64,000 nucleotides of DNA, taken from contig NZ_CP094828.1 of the NCBI RefSeq assembly GCF_022865125.1, forward strand, positions 4,209,219-4,273,218, in the 5' to 3' direction. Below the pieces are notes generated by a model, which was given only the letters and a program-made list of their open reading frames with translations, ran no database searches and had not been told where the DNA came from. A program made the position numbers and the translations under genes. Shown piece after piece: positions 8,636 to 19,648 of the stretch. Position 1 is the stretch's first letter; each line of letters begins with the position of its first letter. The DNA is from Acuticoccus sp. I52.16.1. Lineage in GTDB: Bacteria; Pseudomonadota; Alphaproteobacteria; Rhizobiales; Amorphaceae.

Positions 8636-10750
8636 ATGTGGCGTTCCCGTTTCCTCGCGGTCCTCTTGGCAGGCACCGCCATCACCGCCGCCAGTGCGCA
8701 GGATATCGTGCTGGAGGAGATCGTCGTCGCCGGTGAGGTCGAAGGGGACCGGACCGGCGAGGCGACGGCGAGCAGCGAGGCCGCGGGAACGTCATCGGCC
8801 GACGGGGCATCGGAGGCGGCGGCGCTGGACCCGCGCCTGTCGCCCGCCGCCGAGGCCGCCTTGCGCTCCCCCACCGCGACGACGGTCCTGACGCGCGGCA
8901 CCTTGCAGCGCGAGCAGGGCCGCTCGATCGCCGATGCCCTGCAGACCGTCCCCGGCGTCATCGTGACCGAGTCGGCCGACGATCCGGGGATGTCCATCAA
9001 CATCCGCGGCCTGCAGGACTTCGGCCGCGTCGCCGTGTCCATCGACGGCGCGCGCCAAAACTTCGGCCGCTCGGGCCACTCGGCCAACGATTCGGTCTAC
9101 CTCGACCAACGGATGGTGAAGTCCGTCGAGGTCACGCGCGGGCCGATCAACGTGGTCGGCGGCAGCGCCATCGGCGGCACCGTCGCCTTCCAGACCATCG
9201 ACGCCGACGACGTGCTGCGCGACGACGAGACCTACGGCGGACGCGTCGAGACCACGGTAGAGACCAACGGGCCGGGCGGCGTCCTCCACGGCGAGGCGGC
9301 GACCCGCATCGGACAGGCGTTCGACGTTCTGGCCGCCGGTACCTTCCGCAACGCCAGCGACTATTATGACGGCGACGGCGACATGATCCGCAGCGAGGAG
9401 CAGCTCCTCTCCGGCCTCCTCAAGGCGCGCCTGCGCCTGGCCGAGGAGCACGAGACGGTGTTCTCGGCCATGCGCGTCGCCAACAGCTTCGACAGCGGAA
9501 CGTCCACCGTCCGCAACACCGACCAGACCGACGACACGATCACGCTGGGCCACCATTGGGACAGCGCCAACCCGTTCATCGATCTCAACGCCAAGGCCTA
9601 CTATACCGGCACGAACCTGGAGCAGGAGAACCTGTCGGGCTCGTTTGTCGGGGCGCAGCGCAGCTTCAACATCGGCACCTACGGCGGCGAGGCGTACAAT
9701 ACCGCCAACTTCATCGTCGCCGGGTTCGAGAACACGACCATCATCGGCGGCGACGGCTTCTACGACGACGTCACCTCCAAGGACGAACTGAACCTGTCGA
9801 ACGGGTCCACCCCGTCCGGCCAGCGCGGGGTCTACGGCGCTTACATCCAGCACACCGCCAAGCGCGGTTGGTTCGAGGTGATCGGTGCCCTGCGCTACGA
9901 CGGCTACGTGCTGGACGGCGTCGACCAGGACACCGGCGACAAGGTCCACAAGGACGGCGGCCACCTCTCGCCCAAGATCACGGTCGCGGTGACGCCGGTC
10001 GACCCGGTGACGGTCTACGCCTCCTATTCGGAAGGGTACCGCGCGCCCTCCGTCACCGAGACGCTGGTCCAGGGCGTGCACCCGCCGCCCGTGCAGTTCC
10101 CGTTCTTCCCGAACCCCAACCTCGATCCCGAGATCGCGCACAACGTCGAGGCCGGCGTGAACCTGGCGTTCGACGACCTCGCCATCCGCGGCGACCGGCT
10201 GCGCTTGAAGGCCTCCGCCTACCACAACACGGTTGACGACTATATCGACCTCGAGTGCTCGACCTTTCCGCTTCCAGGTGGGTGCACCTACGTCAACGTC
10301 GCCGAGGCGGTCCTCTACGGCTTCGAGCTCGACGCGATCTACGATACCGGCCGCGTCTACGGCCGTGTCACGGGCACGTACGTCGAGAGCAAGGACCTCG
10401 ACAGCGGCGACCCGCTGTCCAACGTCCAGCCCTGGCGTGTGTCGGGTACGCTGGGCGGGCGCGCCCTCGGCGGCCGCCTCGACGCCGGCGCCACGCTGAC
10501 CTACGTCGCGGAGAAGGACGAAGCGGACTTCCTCGGTCTGACGGGCGACAGCTACACGCTGCTCGATGCGTACCTGAACTTCAACATCACCGAAGATACC
10601 GTGGCCTCGCTGACGTTGAAGAATATCTTGAACAAGCAGTACACGCAGTATCTCGACCTCGAGCCTAGCCCCGGCTTCTCAGCGTTCCTGACGGTGAGCC
10701 ACCGCTTCGGCGGCGGGCAGCGCTCCATCCCCCAAGGAGAGACCCTTTGA
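8636..10750 (+). CDS. TonB-dependent outer-membrane heme/hemophore receptor
   Basis: A 704-residue beta-barrel receptor. A signal peptide (residues 1-21, cut near ASAQD) is followed by a TonB-box-like EEIVVAGE, then the plug domain (QTVPGVIV, NIRGLQDFG, VEVTRGPINV). The barrel carries the heme-receptor boxes YRAP and NPNL with a His between them (GVHPPP), as in HemR/HmuR-type receptors, and ends with VSHRFGGG plus a short tail. It lacks the N-terminal signalling domain of classical HasR, and no HasI/HasS-like sigma/anti-sigma pair is nearby. It lies between the two HasA-RTX genes, 15 bases after the first and overlapping the second, which suggests they are its ligands. Start ATG at 8636; a GTG precedes it by one codon. 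Confidence 0.88.
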   Translation: MWRSRFLAVLLAGTAITAASAQDIVLEEIVVAGEVEGDRTGEATASSEAAGTSSADGASEAAALDPRLSPAAEAALRSPTATTVLTRGTLQREQGRSIADALQTVPGVIVTESADDPGMSINIRGLQDFGRVAVSIDGARQNFGRSGHSANDSVYLDQRMVKSVEVTRGPINVVGGSAIGGTVAFQTIDADDVLRDDETYGGRVETTVETNGPGGVLHGEAATRIGQAFDVLAAGTFRNASDYYDGDGDMIRSEEQLLSGLLKARLRLAEEHETVFSAMRVANSFDSGTSTVRNTDQTDDTITLGHHWDSANPFIDLNAKAYYTGTNLEQENLSGSFVGAQRSFNIGTYGGEAYNTANFIVAGFENTTIIGGDGFYDDVTSKDELNLSNGSTPSGQRGVYGAYIQHTAKRGWFEVIGALRYDGYVLDGVDQDTGDKVHKDGGHLSPKITVAVTPVDPVTVYASYSEGYRAPSVTETLVQGVHPPPVQFPFFPNPNLDPEIAHNVEAGVNLAFDDLAIRGDRLRLKASAYHNTVDDYIDLECSTFPLPGGCTYVNVAEAVLYGFELDAIYDTGRVYGRVTGTYVESKDLDSGDPLSNVQPWRVSGTLGGRALGGRLDAGATLTYVAEKDEADFLGLTGDSYTLLDAYLNFNITEDTVASLTLKNILNKQYTQYLDLEPSPGFSAFLTVSHRFGGGQRSIPQGETL

Positions 10751-11853
10751 CCGTCGAAGTGACTTTTGGCGCGGACCAGACGTCCGGCCTCAGCTACCCG
10801 TCCGTCTACAACGCGTTCCTGAGCGACTTCGTGGCGGCCGGGTACCCCTACATGGAAGTCTCGACCCAGATCGTCGCGCTCGGGGAACTGGACGGGGCCG
10901 ACACGCAGATCTTCATCATCAACGGTGACGACTTCGAGTACGACCTCGCCACCCACACGGTCAGCGGCTCGATCGACGAGATCATCATCGGCACGCTCGG
11001 TGACAGCTACAACGCCGACGGCTCGTTCGACGTCGACGCCGACGACGAGATCGTCGGTTACGACACGATCGTGCGCTACGACGGGCTGGATCTGACCAAC
11101 GCCGTCGGCGTGAAGGGCGACGTCAACGAGCTGGTCGCGGAGATCCTGTATCTCAACAGCGGCGAGAACCGTGGCACCGAAATGCTCGACTCGACGCTCA
11201 ACGGCCAGGCCCAGGTCGTGATGGACACGACCGGCAACGACACCTACTTCGGCACCCGGTTCGACGACGAGTTCTTCGGCACCGAGGGTCGTGACGTGGC
11301 CGTCGGCGGCAACGGCGACGACTATCTCTACGGCGGCGACGGCGTCGACGTGCTCGTCGGCAGCCTGGGCGACGATACGCTCGACGGCGCCGGCGACAAC
11401 GACAAGCTGCGCGGCCGCTGGGGCGACGACGTGCTGATCGGCGGCGAAGGCGACGACCAGATCTTCGGCAATGCCGACGACGACAGCGTGCGCGGCGGCA
11501 GCGGCAACGACGTGCTGATCGGTGGCGTGGGGGCGGACTCGCTCGATTCCGGCGCCGGCCGCGACGTCTTCCTCTACCGCACGGCCGACGAGCCGGACGG
11601 CGACATCATCTACGCGCTCGACGACGAGAACGACATCATCTCGCTGCGCCCGATCGACGCCAACGTGAACACCGCCGCGAAGGACAGCTTCGTCATCGTC
11701 GACGCCTTCTCCGGCGCCGCGGGCGAGTTGCAGGTCACCGAGGCCAGCGGCAACACCGTCGTCGCCGGCGATCTGACCGGCAACGGCGAGGCCGACTTCA
11801 CGTTCACCATCTGGAACCAGACGGACGTGCCGGACGGCGTCTTCCTGCTCTGA
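10747..11853 (+). CDS. HasA-like hemophore domain fused to RTX repeats (protein 2)
   Basis: A 368-residue paralogue of the gene at 7322, clearer in its HasA match. FEYDLATHTVSGSIDEIIIG (residues 63-82) parallels the Tyr75-His83 heme loop and following strand of HasA, giving Tyr65 and His70 as candidate ligands. The part from YDGLDLTNAV through LNSGENRGTEMLDSTLNGQ matches the HasA C-terminal half (GGLNL, LMSGDTGALETALNG). About ten RTX nonapeptides occupy residues 163-270, then an acidic tail ending GVFLL, like a type I secretion signal. The TTG start overlaps the receptor stop (TTGA) and has a strong AAGGAGA at 10734-10740, so translation is coupled. A terminator follows at 11879. Confidence 0.78.
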   Translation: MTVEVTFGADQTSGLSYPSVYNAFLSDFVAAGYPYMEVSTQIVALGELDGADTQIFIINGDDFEYDLATHTVSGSIDEIIIGTLGDSYNADGSFDVDADDEIVGYDTIVRYDGLDLTNAVGVKGDVNELVAEILYLNSGENRGTEMLDSTLNGQAQVVMDTTGNDTYFGTRFDDEFFGTEGRDVAVGGNGDDYLYGGDGVDVLVGSLGDDTLDGAGDNDKLRGRWGDDVLIGGEGDDQIFGNADDDSVRGGSGNDVLIGGVGADSLDSGAGRDVFLYRTADEPDGDIIYALDDENDIISLRPIDANVNTAAKDSFVIVDAFSGAAGELQVTEASGNTVVAGDLTGNGEADFTFTIWNQTDVPDGVFLL

Positions 11854-11878
11854 ACCGAGGCCCCACGAAGGCCGACGA

Positions 11879-11908
11879 GGCGCCGCGCCCCCGCGCGGCG
11901 CCTTTTTT
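11879..11908 (+). terminator. Rho-independent terminator of the hemophore operon
   Basis: A perfect 10-bp stem (GGCGCCGCGC / GCGCGGCGCC) with a CCCC loop is followed by six T. It lies 25 bases after the second HasA-RTX gene and closes the three-gene unit that starts near 7250. Confidence 0.93.
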
Positions 11909-12019
11909 CGTGGCCGGCCTGTCGCGGTGGCGCGCCCGGCGGCGCGCTCGGTGCCGCGAACGCGCGTCACTGCCGGGGAGGGCGGGCCGTCGTCCGGTGT
12001 CGTCGATCGCGTGTGGGGG

Positions 12020-12292
12020 CTATTTCAACATGATGTCGCGCACGGTGACGCGACATTGCTCGGACAGATTCTCGCGGTGCTCGCCCATGCAGCGCGCGAT
12101 CCGCCCGTCGCCGGGCTCGACGTCCTTGCAGTACCGCCGGTAGTCGTCCTTGCAGGCTTGGAAGAGGGTCATCATGTCCTCGCGGGACATCTGCTTCATC
12201 TTCGGCGGCGTCTGCGCGAGCGCCGCGCCGCCGGCCGCCAGCAGCACGGCACCGGTCACGGCCGTCCGCATCACGCGGGTCAGAGAGGGCAT
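12020..12292 (-). CDS. Small exported cysteine-rich repeat protein
   Basis: A 90-residue protein with a signal peptide (MPSLTRVMRTAVTGAVLLAA, cut near ALAQ). The mature part, FQACKDDYRRYCKDVEPGDG then RCMGEHRENLSEQCRV, has the four-Cys pattern of the eukaryotic-type GLG1 cysteine-rich repeat, which is common as a short periplasmic protein in alphaproteobacteria. Its function is unknown. The ATG at 12292 has GAGGAA six bases upstream and is preferred over a longer frame. It is a single gene, convergent with the hemophore operon. Confidence 0.75.
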   Translation of the reverse strand: MPSLTRVMRTAVTGAVLLAAGGAALAQTPPKMKQMSREDMMTLFQACKDDYRRYCKDVEPGDGRIARCMGEHRENLSEQCRVTVRDIMLK

Positions 12293-12394
12293 GGTCGAGT
12301 TCCTCGGCGAGGGCCGGTGACGGCGCCGGAGCGCGGCCACGGGCGGTTTCTGGTGCGCTGCGGCGGGGAGGGCCCGTGCCGCATGGGAACGAGC

Positions 12395-12700
12395 CTACCG
12401 CGTATACACCGTCGAGGAGGAGATGCCGCGATGCCACGGGCCCTCGGTGGAGCTGTTCTTGACGCACGCCCCGCCTTCGCAGGTCATCGTCGCCGAACGG
12501 TTGACGGTGTTGCCGTAGGCGCCGCGCCGCGTGGCATTGCGCGTGCAGGAGTTGCCGTAGCACTCCACGTTGGCGCTGAAGTTGGATTGCCCGCCGTAGG
12601 GACCGACCGTGGTCCGCTTGCGGGAAAACGCGTCCGCATCCGAGGCCGCACCGACCACGACGACGAGCGCGAGGGCCGAACCCATGAGTGCCTTGATCAT
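12395..12700 (-). CDS. Small exported protein with two Cys-containing repeats, function unknown
   Basis: A 101-residue protein with a signal peptide (MIKALMGSALALVVVVG, cut near ADA). The mature chain holds two similar units: GPYGGQSNFSANVECYGNSC and GAYGNTVNRSATMTCEGGAC, each followed by a basic or polar linker (TRNATR, VKNSS). Each unit has a Cys-x4-Cys pair that could form a disulfide in the periplasm. The pattern looks like an internal duplication. I recognise no named family. ATG at 12700 with GAGGA upstream. It is divergent from the response regulator. Confidence 0.65.
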   Translation of the reverse strand: MIKALMGSALALVVVVGAASDADAFSRKRTTVGPYGGQSNFSANVECYGNSCTRNATRRGAYGNTVNRSATMTCEGGACVKNSSTEGPWHRGISSSTVYTR

Positions 12701-12888
12701 CGTATCCTCACGTGACTGGATCCCGGCTGGACCATTCCGCCCGGGACACAGAGAAGATAAGTGGTCATTGTTGCGCACAAGTTGCCGGGCCGGCTCAGTT
12801 TGTCTCAGAATGTCGATATGCGTAACAGAGTGTATACGGCTATCGGTGGGAGATTTACGATAACCATTAAGGGTGGGATAGTAATGGC

Positions 12889-13605
12889 ATGACCACTGCT
12901 CTCACCACCGTCGCCGTCGTCGAGGACGACACCGACATTCGCGATCTCGTCGCCAGCCTGCTGCGCGGGGAGGGCTACGCCGTCGAGTGCGCCGGCGACG
13001 GGCCCGCGCTCGACGCCGTCCTCGCCCGCGTCCGACCCGACCTCATCATCCTCGACGTCATGCTGCCGGGCGAGGACGGCCTCGCCATCTGCCGCCGCAT
13101 CCGCGCCCACGACCAGGTGCCGATCCTGATGCTGACCGCCAAGAGCGACGAGATCGACCGCGTCCTCGGCCTCGAGATGGGCGCCGACGATTACGTCGTG
13201 AAGCCCTTCGGCCCGCGCGAGCTGGTCGCCCGCGTGCGTGCGCGCCTGCGCCGGGCCGCCGAGCCGGCCGCCACCCGCCCCAACCGCCGCCTCGCGTTCG
13301 ACCGCTTCGTGATCGACCTCGACGCCCGCCAGCTCGCCACCGAGGACGGCGAGGACGTCGCCCTCACCACGGGCGAGTTCGACCTCCTGGCCTGCTTCGT
13401 CGGCGCGCCGCGGCGGGTGCTCACGCGCGACTACATCCTCGACAAGATCCGCGGCCGCGATGCCGACCCGTTCGACCGGACCGTCGACATGCTGGTCTCG
13501 CGCCTGCGCCGCAAGCTGGAGCAGGCGAGCCCCGGCACCGCCCTCGTCGGCACCGTGCGTAACGGGGGCTACCTCTTCACCGCCACGGTGCGGCCGCTCA
13601 CGTGA
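12889..13605 (+). CDS. OmpR-family response regulator
   Basis: A 238-residue two-domain regulator. The receiver (1-120) has the acidic pair EDD (12-14), phosphoacceptor Asp56 in DLIILDVMLPG, Thr in MLTAKS and Lys105 in VVKPFG. The C-terminal winged helix (about 135-235) ends with VGTVRNGGYLFTA, typical of OmpR/PhoB DNA-binding domains. It overlaps the sensor kinase by four bases (GTGA). The signal and targets are not evident; the divergent small exported protein upstream is a possible target because they share a 188-base intergenic region. Confidence 0.93.
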   Translation: MTTALTTVAVVEDDTDIRDLVASLLRGEGYAVECAGDGPALDAVLARVRPDLIILDVMLPGEDGLAICRRIRAHDQVPILMLTAKSDEIDRVLGLEMGADDYVVKPFGPRELVARVRARLRRAAEPAATRPNRRLAFDRFVIDLDARQLATEDGEDVALTTGEFDLLACFVGAPRRVLTRDYILDKIRGRDADPFDRTVDMLVSRLRRKLEQASPGTALVGTVRNGGYLFTATVRPLT

Positions 13606-14948
13606 GCCCGACGCTGAGCCTGCGCAGCCGCGTCGCCCTCATCACCTGCGCCGCGATGATGGTGCTGTGGCTGGCGATCGTGGCGGTCTACTACCTCGCC
13701 CAGCGGCCGGGCCGCGAGCCGGCCCTGCTGCCGCCGGAACGCCTCGCCGCCATCGTCGCCCTCTTCGAGAGCGGCGCCCCGCCGGCGAGCCTCGCCGCCG
13801 CGCTCGACACCGACCTTCTCACCGTCCGCCTCCACCCCGGCCCCGCCACCGTATCCGCGCCCGGATCCGGCCCAGGATCCGGCGCGCCGCCCGCACCGGT
13901 GGCGGACGAGATGGCATTGCCGGACGGGCGCCGGGTGCAGGTCTCGCCCCTCGCGTCCGACAGCCGGATGCTCCCGCGGCTGACCCGCATTCGCGAGGGC
14001 TACCGCTTCCGGATCGGCCTGCGCTCGGGCGAGACGCTGGAGATCGCCGCCCGCAACCCCGGCTCCATCAACCACATGGGCCTGCCGGTGGGGACCTTCG
14101 TCGGACTGATCGGATCGCTGGTGGCGGTGATCTCGCTCGTCGTCATGCACCGCGAGATGGCGCCGCTGCGCCGCCTCGCTGCCGCCGCCGACGCGATCGA
14201 CCTCACCGGCACGTCGCCGCCTTTGCCGCAGTCGCGCTCCTCCGCGCCGGAGATCCGCTCCCTCGTCGCCTCGTTCAACCGCCTGCAGGCACGCCTCGCG
14301 ACCCTCGTCGCCTCACGCATGGTGATGGTCGCCGGGATTTCCCACGACGTGCGCACCTTCGCCACGCGCCTGCGCCTGCGTCTGGAAATGCTGCCCGAAA
14401 GCGATATGCGCGACCGCGCGGTGCGCGACGTGATCGACATCGTCCACATGCTGGACGACGCCATCGTCGCCACGCGCGCGGGCGTCGGTGAACTGTCCGA
14501 GGAGCTGCTGACCTTCGCCGACCTCGTGCGCGAGGAGACCGCAGGCCGCGCCGAGACCGGCGCGGCCGTGACCCTTCAGGTGGCGCCCGCCGCCCACGAC
14601 GCCAGCGTCCTGGGCGATCGCCTCGCCTTGAAGCGCATGATCGCCAACCTCGTCGACAACGCGCTGAAATATGGCCGCGCCGCCCACGTCGCCCTGGCCG
14701 CCCGCCCAGGCGCGCTGGTCCTCACCGTCGATGACGAGGGGCCGGGCATCGCCGAAGCCGACCGCGCGCTGCTGTTGGAGCCGTTCGTCCGCCTCGAAAC
14801 CTCCCGCAATCGCGCCACCGGAGGCGCCGGCCTCGGCCTCGCCATCGTCAAGAGCCTCGCCGAGGCGCACGGCGGAACCATCGCCATCGGCGACGCGCCA
14901 GTCGGCGGTGCCCGCTTTACCCTGACTTTGCCGATCTTCGTGCTCTGA
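13602..14948 (+). CDS. Membrane sensor histidine kinase
   Basis: A 448-residue kinase. One membrane segment at about 13-33 and a second at about 165-185 enclose a periplasmic sensor loop containing a Gly/Pro/Ser-rich stretch. A HAMP-like region follows. The H box is ISHDVRTFATRLRLRLE: the phosphoacceptor His is present, but the Pro normally following HDxRT is replaced. N box NLVDNALKYG, G1 DDEGPGI and G2 GGAGLGLAIVKS are intact, so the enzyme should be active. GTG start overlapping the response regulator stop. Cognate partner of the regulator at 12889. Confidence 0.92.
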   Translation: MSPTLSLRSRVALITCAAMMVLWLAIVAVYYLAQRPGREPALLPPERLAAIVALFESGAPPASLAAALDTDLLTVRLHPGPATVSAPGSGPGSGAPPAPVADEMALPDGRRVQVSPLASDSRMLPRLTRIREGYRFRIGLRSGETLEIAARNPGSINHMGLPVGTFVGLIGSLVAVISLVVMHREMAPLRRLAAAADAIDLTGTSPPLPQSRSSAPEIRSLVASFNRLQARLATLVASRMVMVAGISHDVRTFATRLRLRLEMLPESDMRDRAVRDVIDIVHMLDDAIVATRAGVGELSEELLTFADLVREETAGRAETGAAVTLQVAPAAHDASVLGDRLALKRMIANLVDNALKYGRAAHVALAARPGALVLTVDDEGPGIAEADRALLLEPFVRLETSRNRATGGAGLGLAIVKSLAEAHGGTIAIGDAPVGGARFTLTLPIFVL

Positions 14949-14996
14949 GTGGGGGGCGAGGCCAAGAGGCTCGGGACTCACCAAGGAACAGGGGGA

Positions 14997-15146
14997 GCGC
15001 CTGTTCCCCGGAGCCGCCCGTCGCTGAAGAAGCCCGGCACCAGGACGGCAGAGGCCGCAAGGCACGCTTCGCTCTCCGGCCTTGCACCCTCCGCCGCCCT
15101 GGCGCTGATCGGGCTTCAGCGACGGACGGCTCCGAGGAACAGGCGC
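14997..15146. repeat. Long imperfect palindrome (about 150 bases)
   Basis: The arm 14997-15063 pairs with 15079-15146 over almost its whole length. The outer part (14997-15035 against 15111-15146) differs by two substitutions and one 3-base insertion; the inner GCAAGGC/GCCTTGC part is exact. The loop is about 15 bases. There is no T-run, so it is not a simple terminator. It lies between the convergent kinase and uvrA genes and could fold in RNA from either strand. Confidence 0.75.
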
Positions 15147-15276
15147 AAGGCACCGCCGTGCCGTGGACTGGAAAGGCACCGCCGTGCCGTGGAGCGGGAA
15201 GGCACCGCCGTGCCGTGGAGACGGAAGGCGCGGCCGTGCGGGGGCGCGGTAGGGCACCGCGGTGCGGGCGTGGGCG
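15147..15276. repeat. Five tandem copies of a 26-bp unit
   Basis: Units start at 15147, 15173, 15199, 15225 and 15251. The first three share AAGGCACCGCCGTGCCGTGG and differ only in their last bases; units 4 and 5 have decayed. The period is not a multiple of three, so this is a noncoding minisatellite. It begins exactly where the long palindrome ends and, with it, fills the 375-base gap before uvrA. Confidence 0.85.
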
Positions 15277-15323
15277 CGGGAAGGGGCGTGGGGGCGAGGT
15301 GGCGTGGGAAGCGAGGCCGCGGG

Positions 15324-18224
<2,901 letters not shown>

Positions 18225-18416
18225 GCCTTCGACTCCGGGGAAATCGTCTGAGCCCAAAAGTGGAACATCGACGAGTTGTGGTCAATGCCGCACATAGCGT
18301 CGGCAGCATTGTTCTGCAAATCCACAGCCACATGGGGACAGTTGACCGCGCCCCGGACCCTGGCGCACACGAGCCTGGCGCAAACCGGCGCGACGCGATC
18401 CGACCCGAGGCACCCC

Positions 18417-19490
18417 GTGGACGTCCTGACCCTGCACATCGGCCACATGAAGACCGGTACGACGTCCCTTCAGGCGACCTTCCGCGACAATGCCGCAGTG
18501 CTGGCGCGGCATGGCCTTTATTATTACGCGAGGACGCGCACCAACCATGCGCTGGTCCGGCCGTTCTCCGGACGCACCAAGGCGCGCGGCGAGTCGAAGT
18601 TCTTGAAGGAGTTTCGGCAGGAGGCGGCGGCGGCGGGCGGGCTGCCGGCCGGGCTCATCAGCTCCGAAACCCTCCAGCGCCTCGGGCCGGAGGAGATCGC
18701 CGGCTGCGTCCAGACCATGCGCACCATCGCGCCGCGAGTGCGGGTGCTCGTCTACGTGCGCGAGCCGGTGGCGCTGGCGATCAGCGCCGCGCACCAGGGC
18801 GTACGCTCCGGCCGCGCGCTGGCCGACATCGAGGCGACCCCGCGCGTTCTCAACCTCACCCAGATCATCACCCGGTGGCGCGATGCGGTCGGGCCGGAGA
18901 ACATGATCGTGCGGCCGTTCGACCGCGCACAGATGGCCGGCGGTGACGTCATCGACGATGTGCTCGAGGTGCTGGGTTGCGGCACGGCGGCGCCGGAGCT
19001 GGAGCGGCGGTCGGTCAACGAGGGGCTGTCGGTCCTCGGGATCCACATGCTGGAGCGCGCCATCGCCCGCATGCCCGGCGGCAAGATGCCCTACGACCAG
19101 CAGCGCGCCTTCAACTTCGTGCGCGGCCCCCGCTACGTGCTGCCCGCGGCCGCGCTCGACAAGGTGCGCAAGCGCGCCGCCCCGCACGTCGCCTTCCTGC
19201 GGGAGGAGTACGGGATCGAACTGCCGCCGTCGGAGGAAATGCCGAGCGCGCCGCTCGCCCTGTCCGAGGCGGAGATCGCCTCCCTCGCCGAGGTGTTCCA
19301 CGAGATCAACGCCTTCGCCTACCGGATGGATCGCTCGGCGCTCGGCCGCGTTCTGGGCACGACGATGCCCTACTCGAACCGCTATACCGAGGCGCCGCAC
19401 CCGTTGCGCGCCAAGCTGGAGAAGCTGGGCCTTCTCGACGAGCTCGCACGCGAGGTCGAAGGGCCCGACGACGAAGGCGACAGCGACTGA
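18417..19490 (+). CDS. Sulfotransferase-family protein
   Basis: A 357-residue cytosolic protein. LHIGHMKTGTTSLQ near the N terminus is the PAPS 5'-phosphosulfate-binding loop with its Lys, and RVLVYVREPVALAISA resembles the 3'-phosphate loop. The rest has no recognised subdomain; the acceptor is unknown. Bacterial relatives lie among surface polysaccharide genes, and a second sulfotransferase-like gene is at 60.4 kb. The GTG at 18417 has GAGG six bases upstream and puts the PAPS loop at the usual place; the longer frame upstream adds 47 implausible residues. It is inserted between uvrA and ssb, which are often neighbours in related genomes. Confidence 0.8.
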   Translation: MDVLTLHIGHMKTGTTSLQATFRDNAAVLARHGLYYYARTRTNHALVRPFSGRTKARGESKFLKEFRQEAAAAGGLPAGLISSETLQRLGPEEIAGCVQTMRTIAPRVRVLVYVREPVALAISAAHQGVRSGRALADIEATPRVLNLTQIITRWRDAVGPENMIVRPFDRAQMAGGDVIDDVLEVLGCGTAAPELERRSVNEGLSVLGIHMLERAIARMPGGKMPYDQQRAFNFVRGPRYVLPAAALDKVRKRAAPHVAFLREEYGIELPPSEEMPSAPLALSEAEIASLAEVFHEINAFAYRMDRSALGRVLGTTMPYSNRYTEAPHPLRAKLEKLGLLDELAREVEGPDDEGDSD

Positions 19491-19648
19491 TCTCGGCCGT
19501 CGTGCGGCACGTTCGCGGGGAGGGGTCCCACCCGCGCGCAACGAATTTACGGGGACCGCAGCGCCGTGCCCTGTGGACAGCGCGACGCGGCGCTTTGCGC
19601 GGCGTCCCGGTGCGTTAGGGTGCGCGCCCGAAGAGTGGAGGAACGGGC

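Noticed and set aside
8636-10750. Calling the receptor a full HasR
   Set aside because: It lacks the N-terminal signalling domain and the sigma/anti-sigma partners of classical HasR. Heme receptor is safe; HasR orthology is not.
15147-15276. Tandem 26-bp repeat considered as CRISPR
   Set aside because: Units are directly abutting with no spacers, they decay along the array and no cas genes are present.
18225-18300. SOS (LexA) box for uvrA of the GTTC-N7-GTTC type
   Set aside because: Only one half-site is clear; the second half reads GGGC. I do not count it as a binding site.
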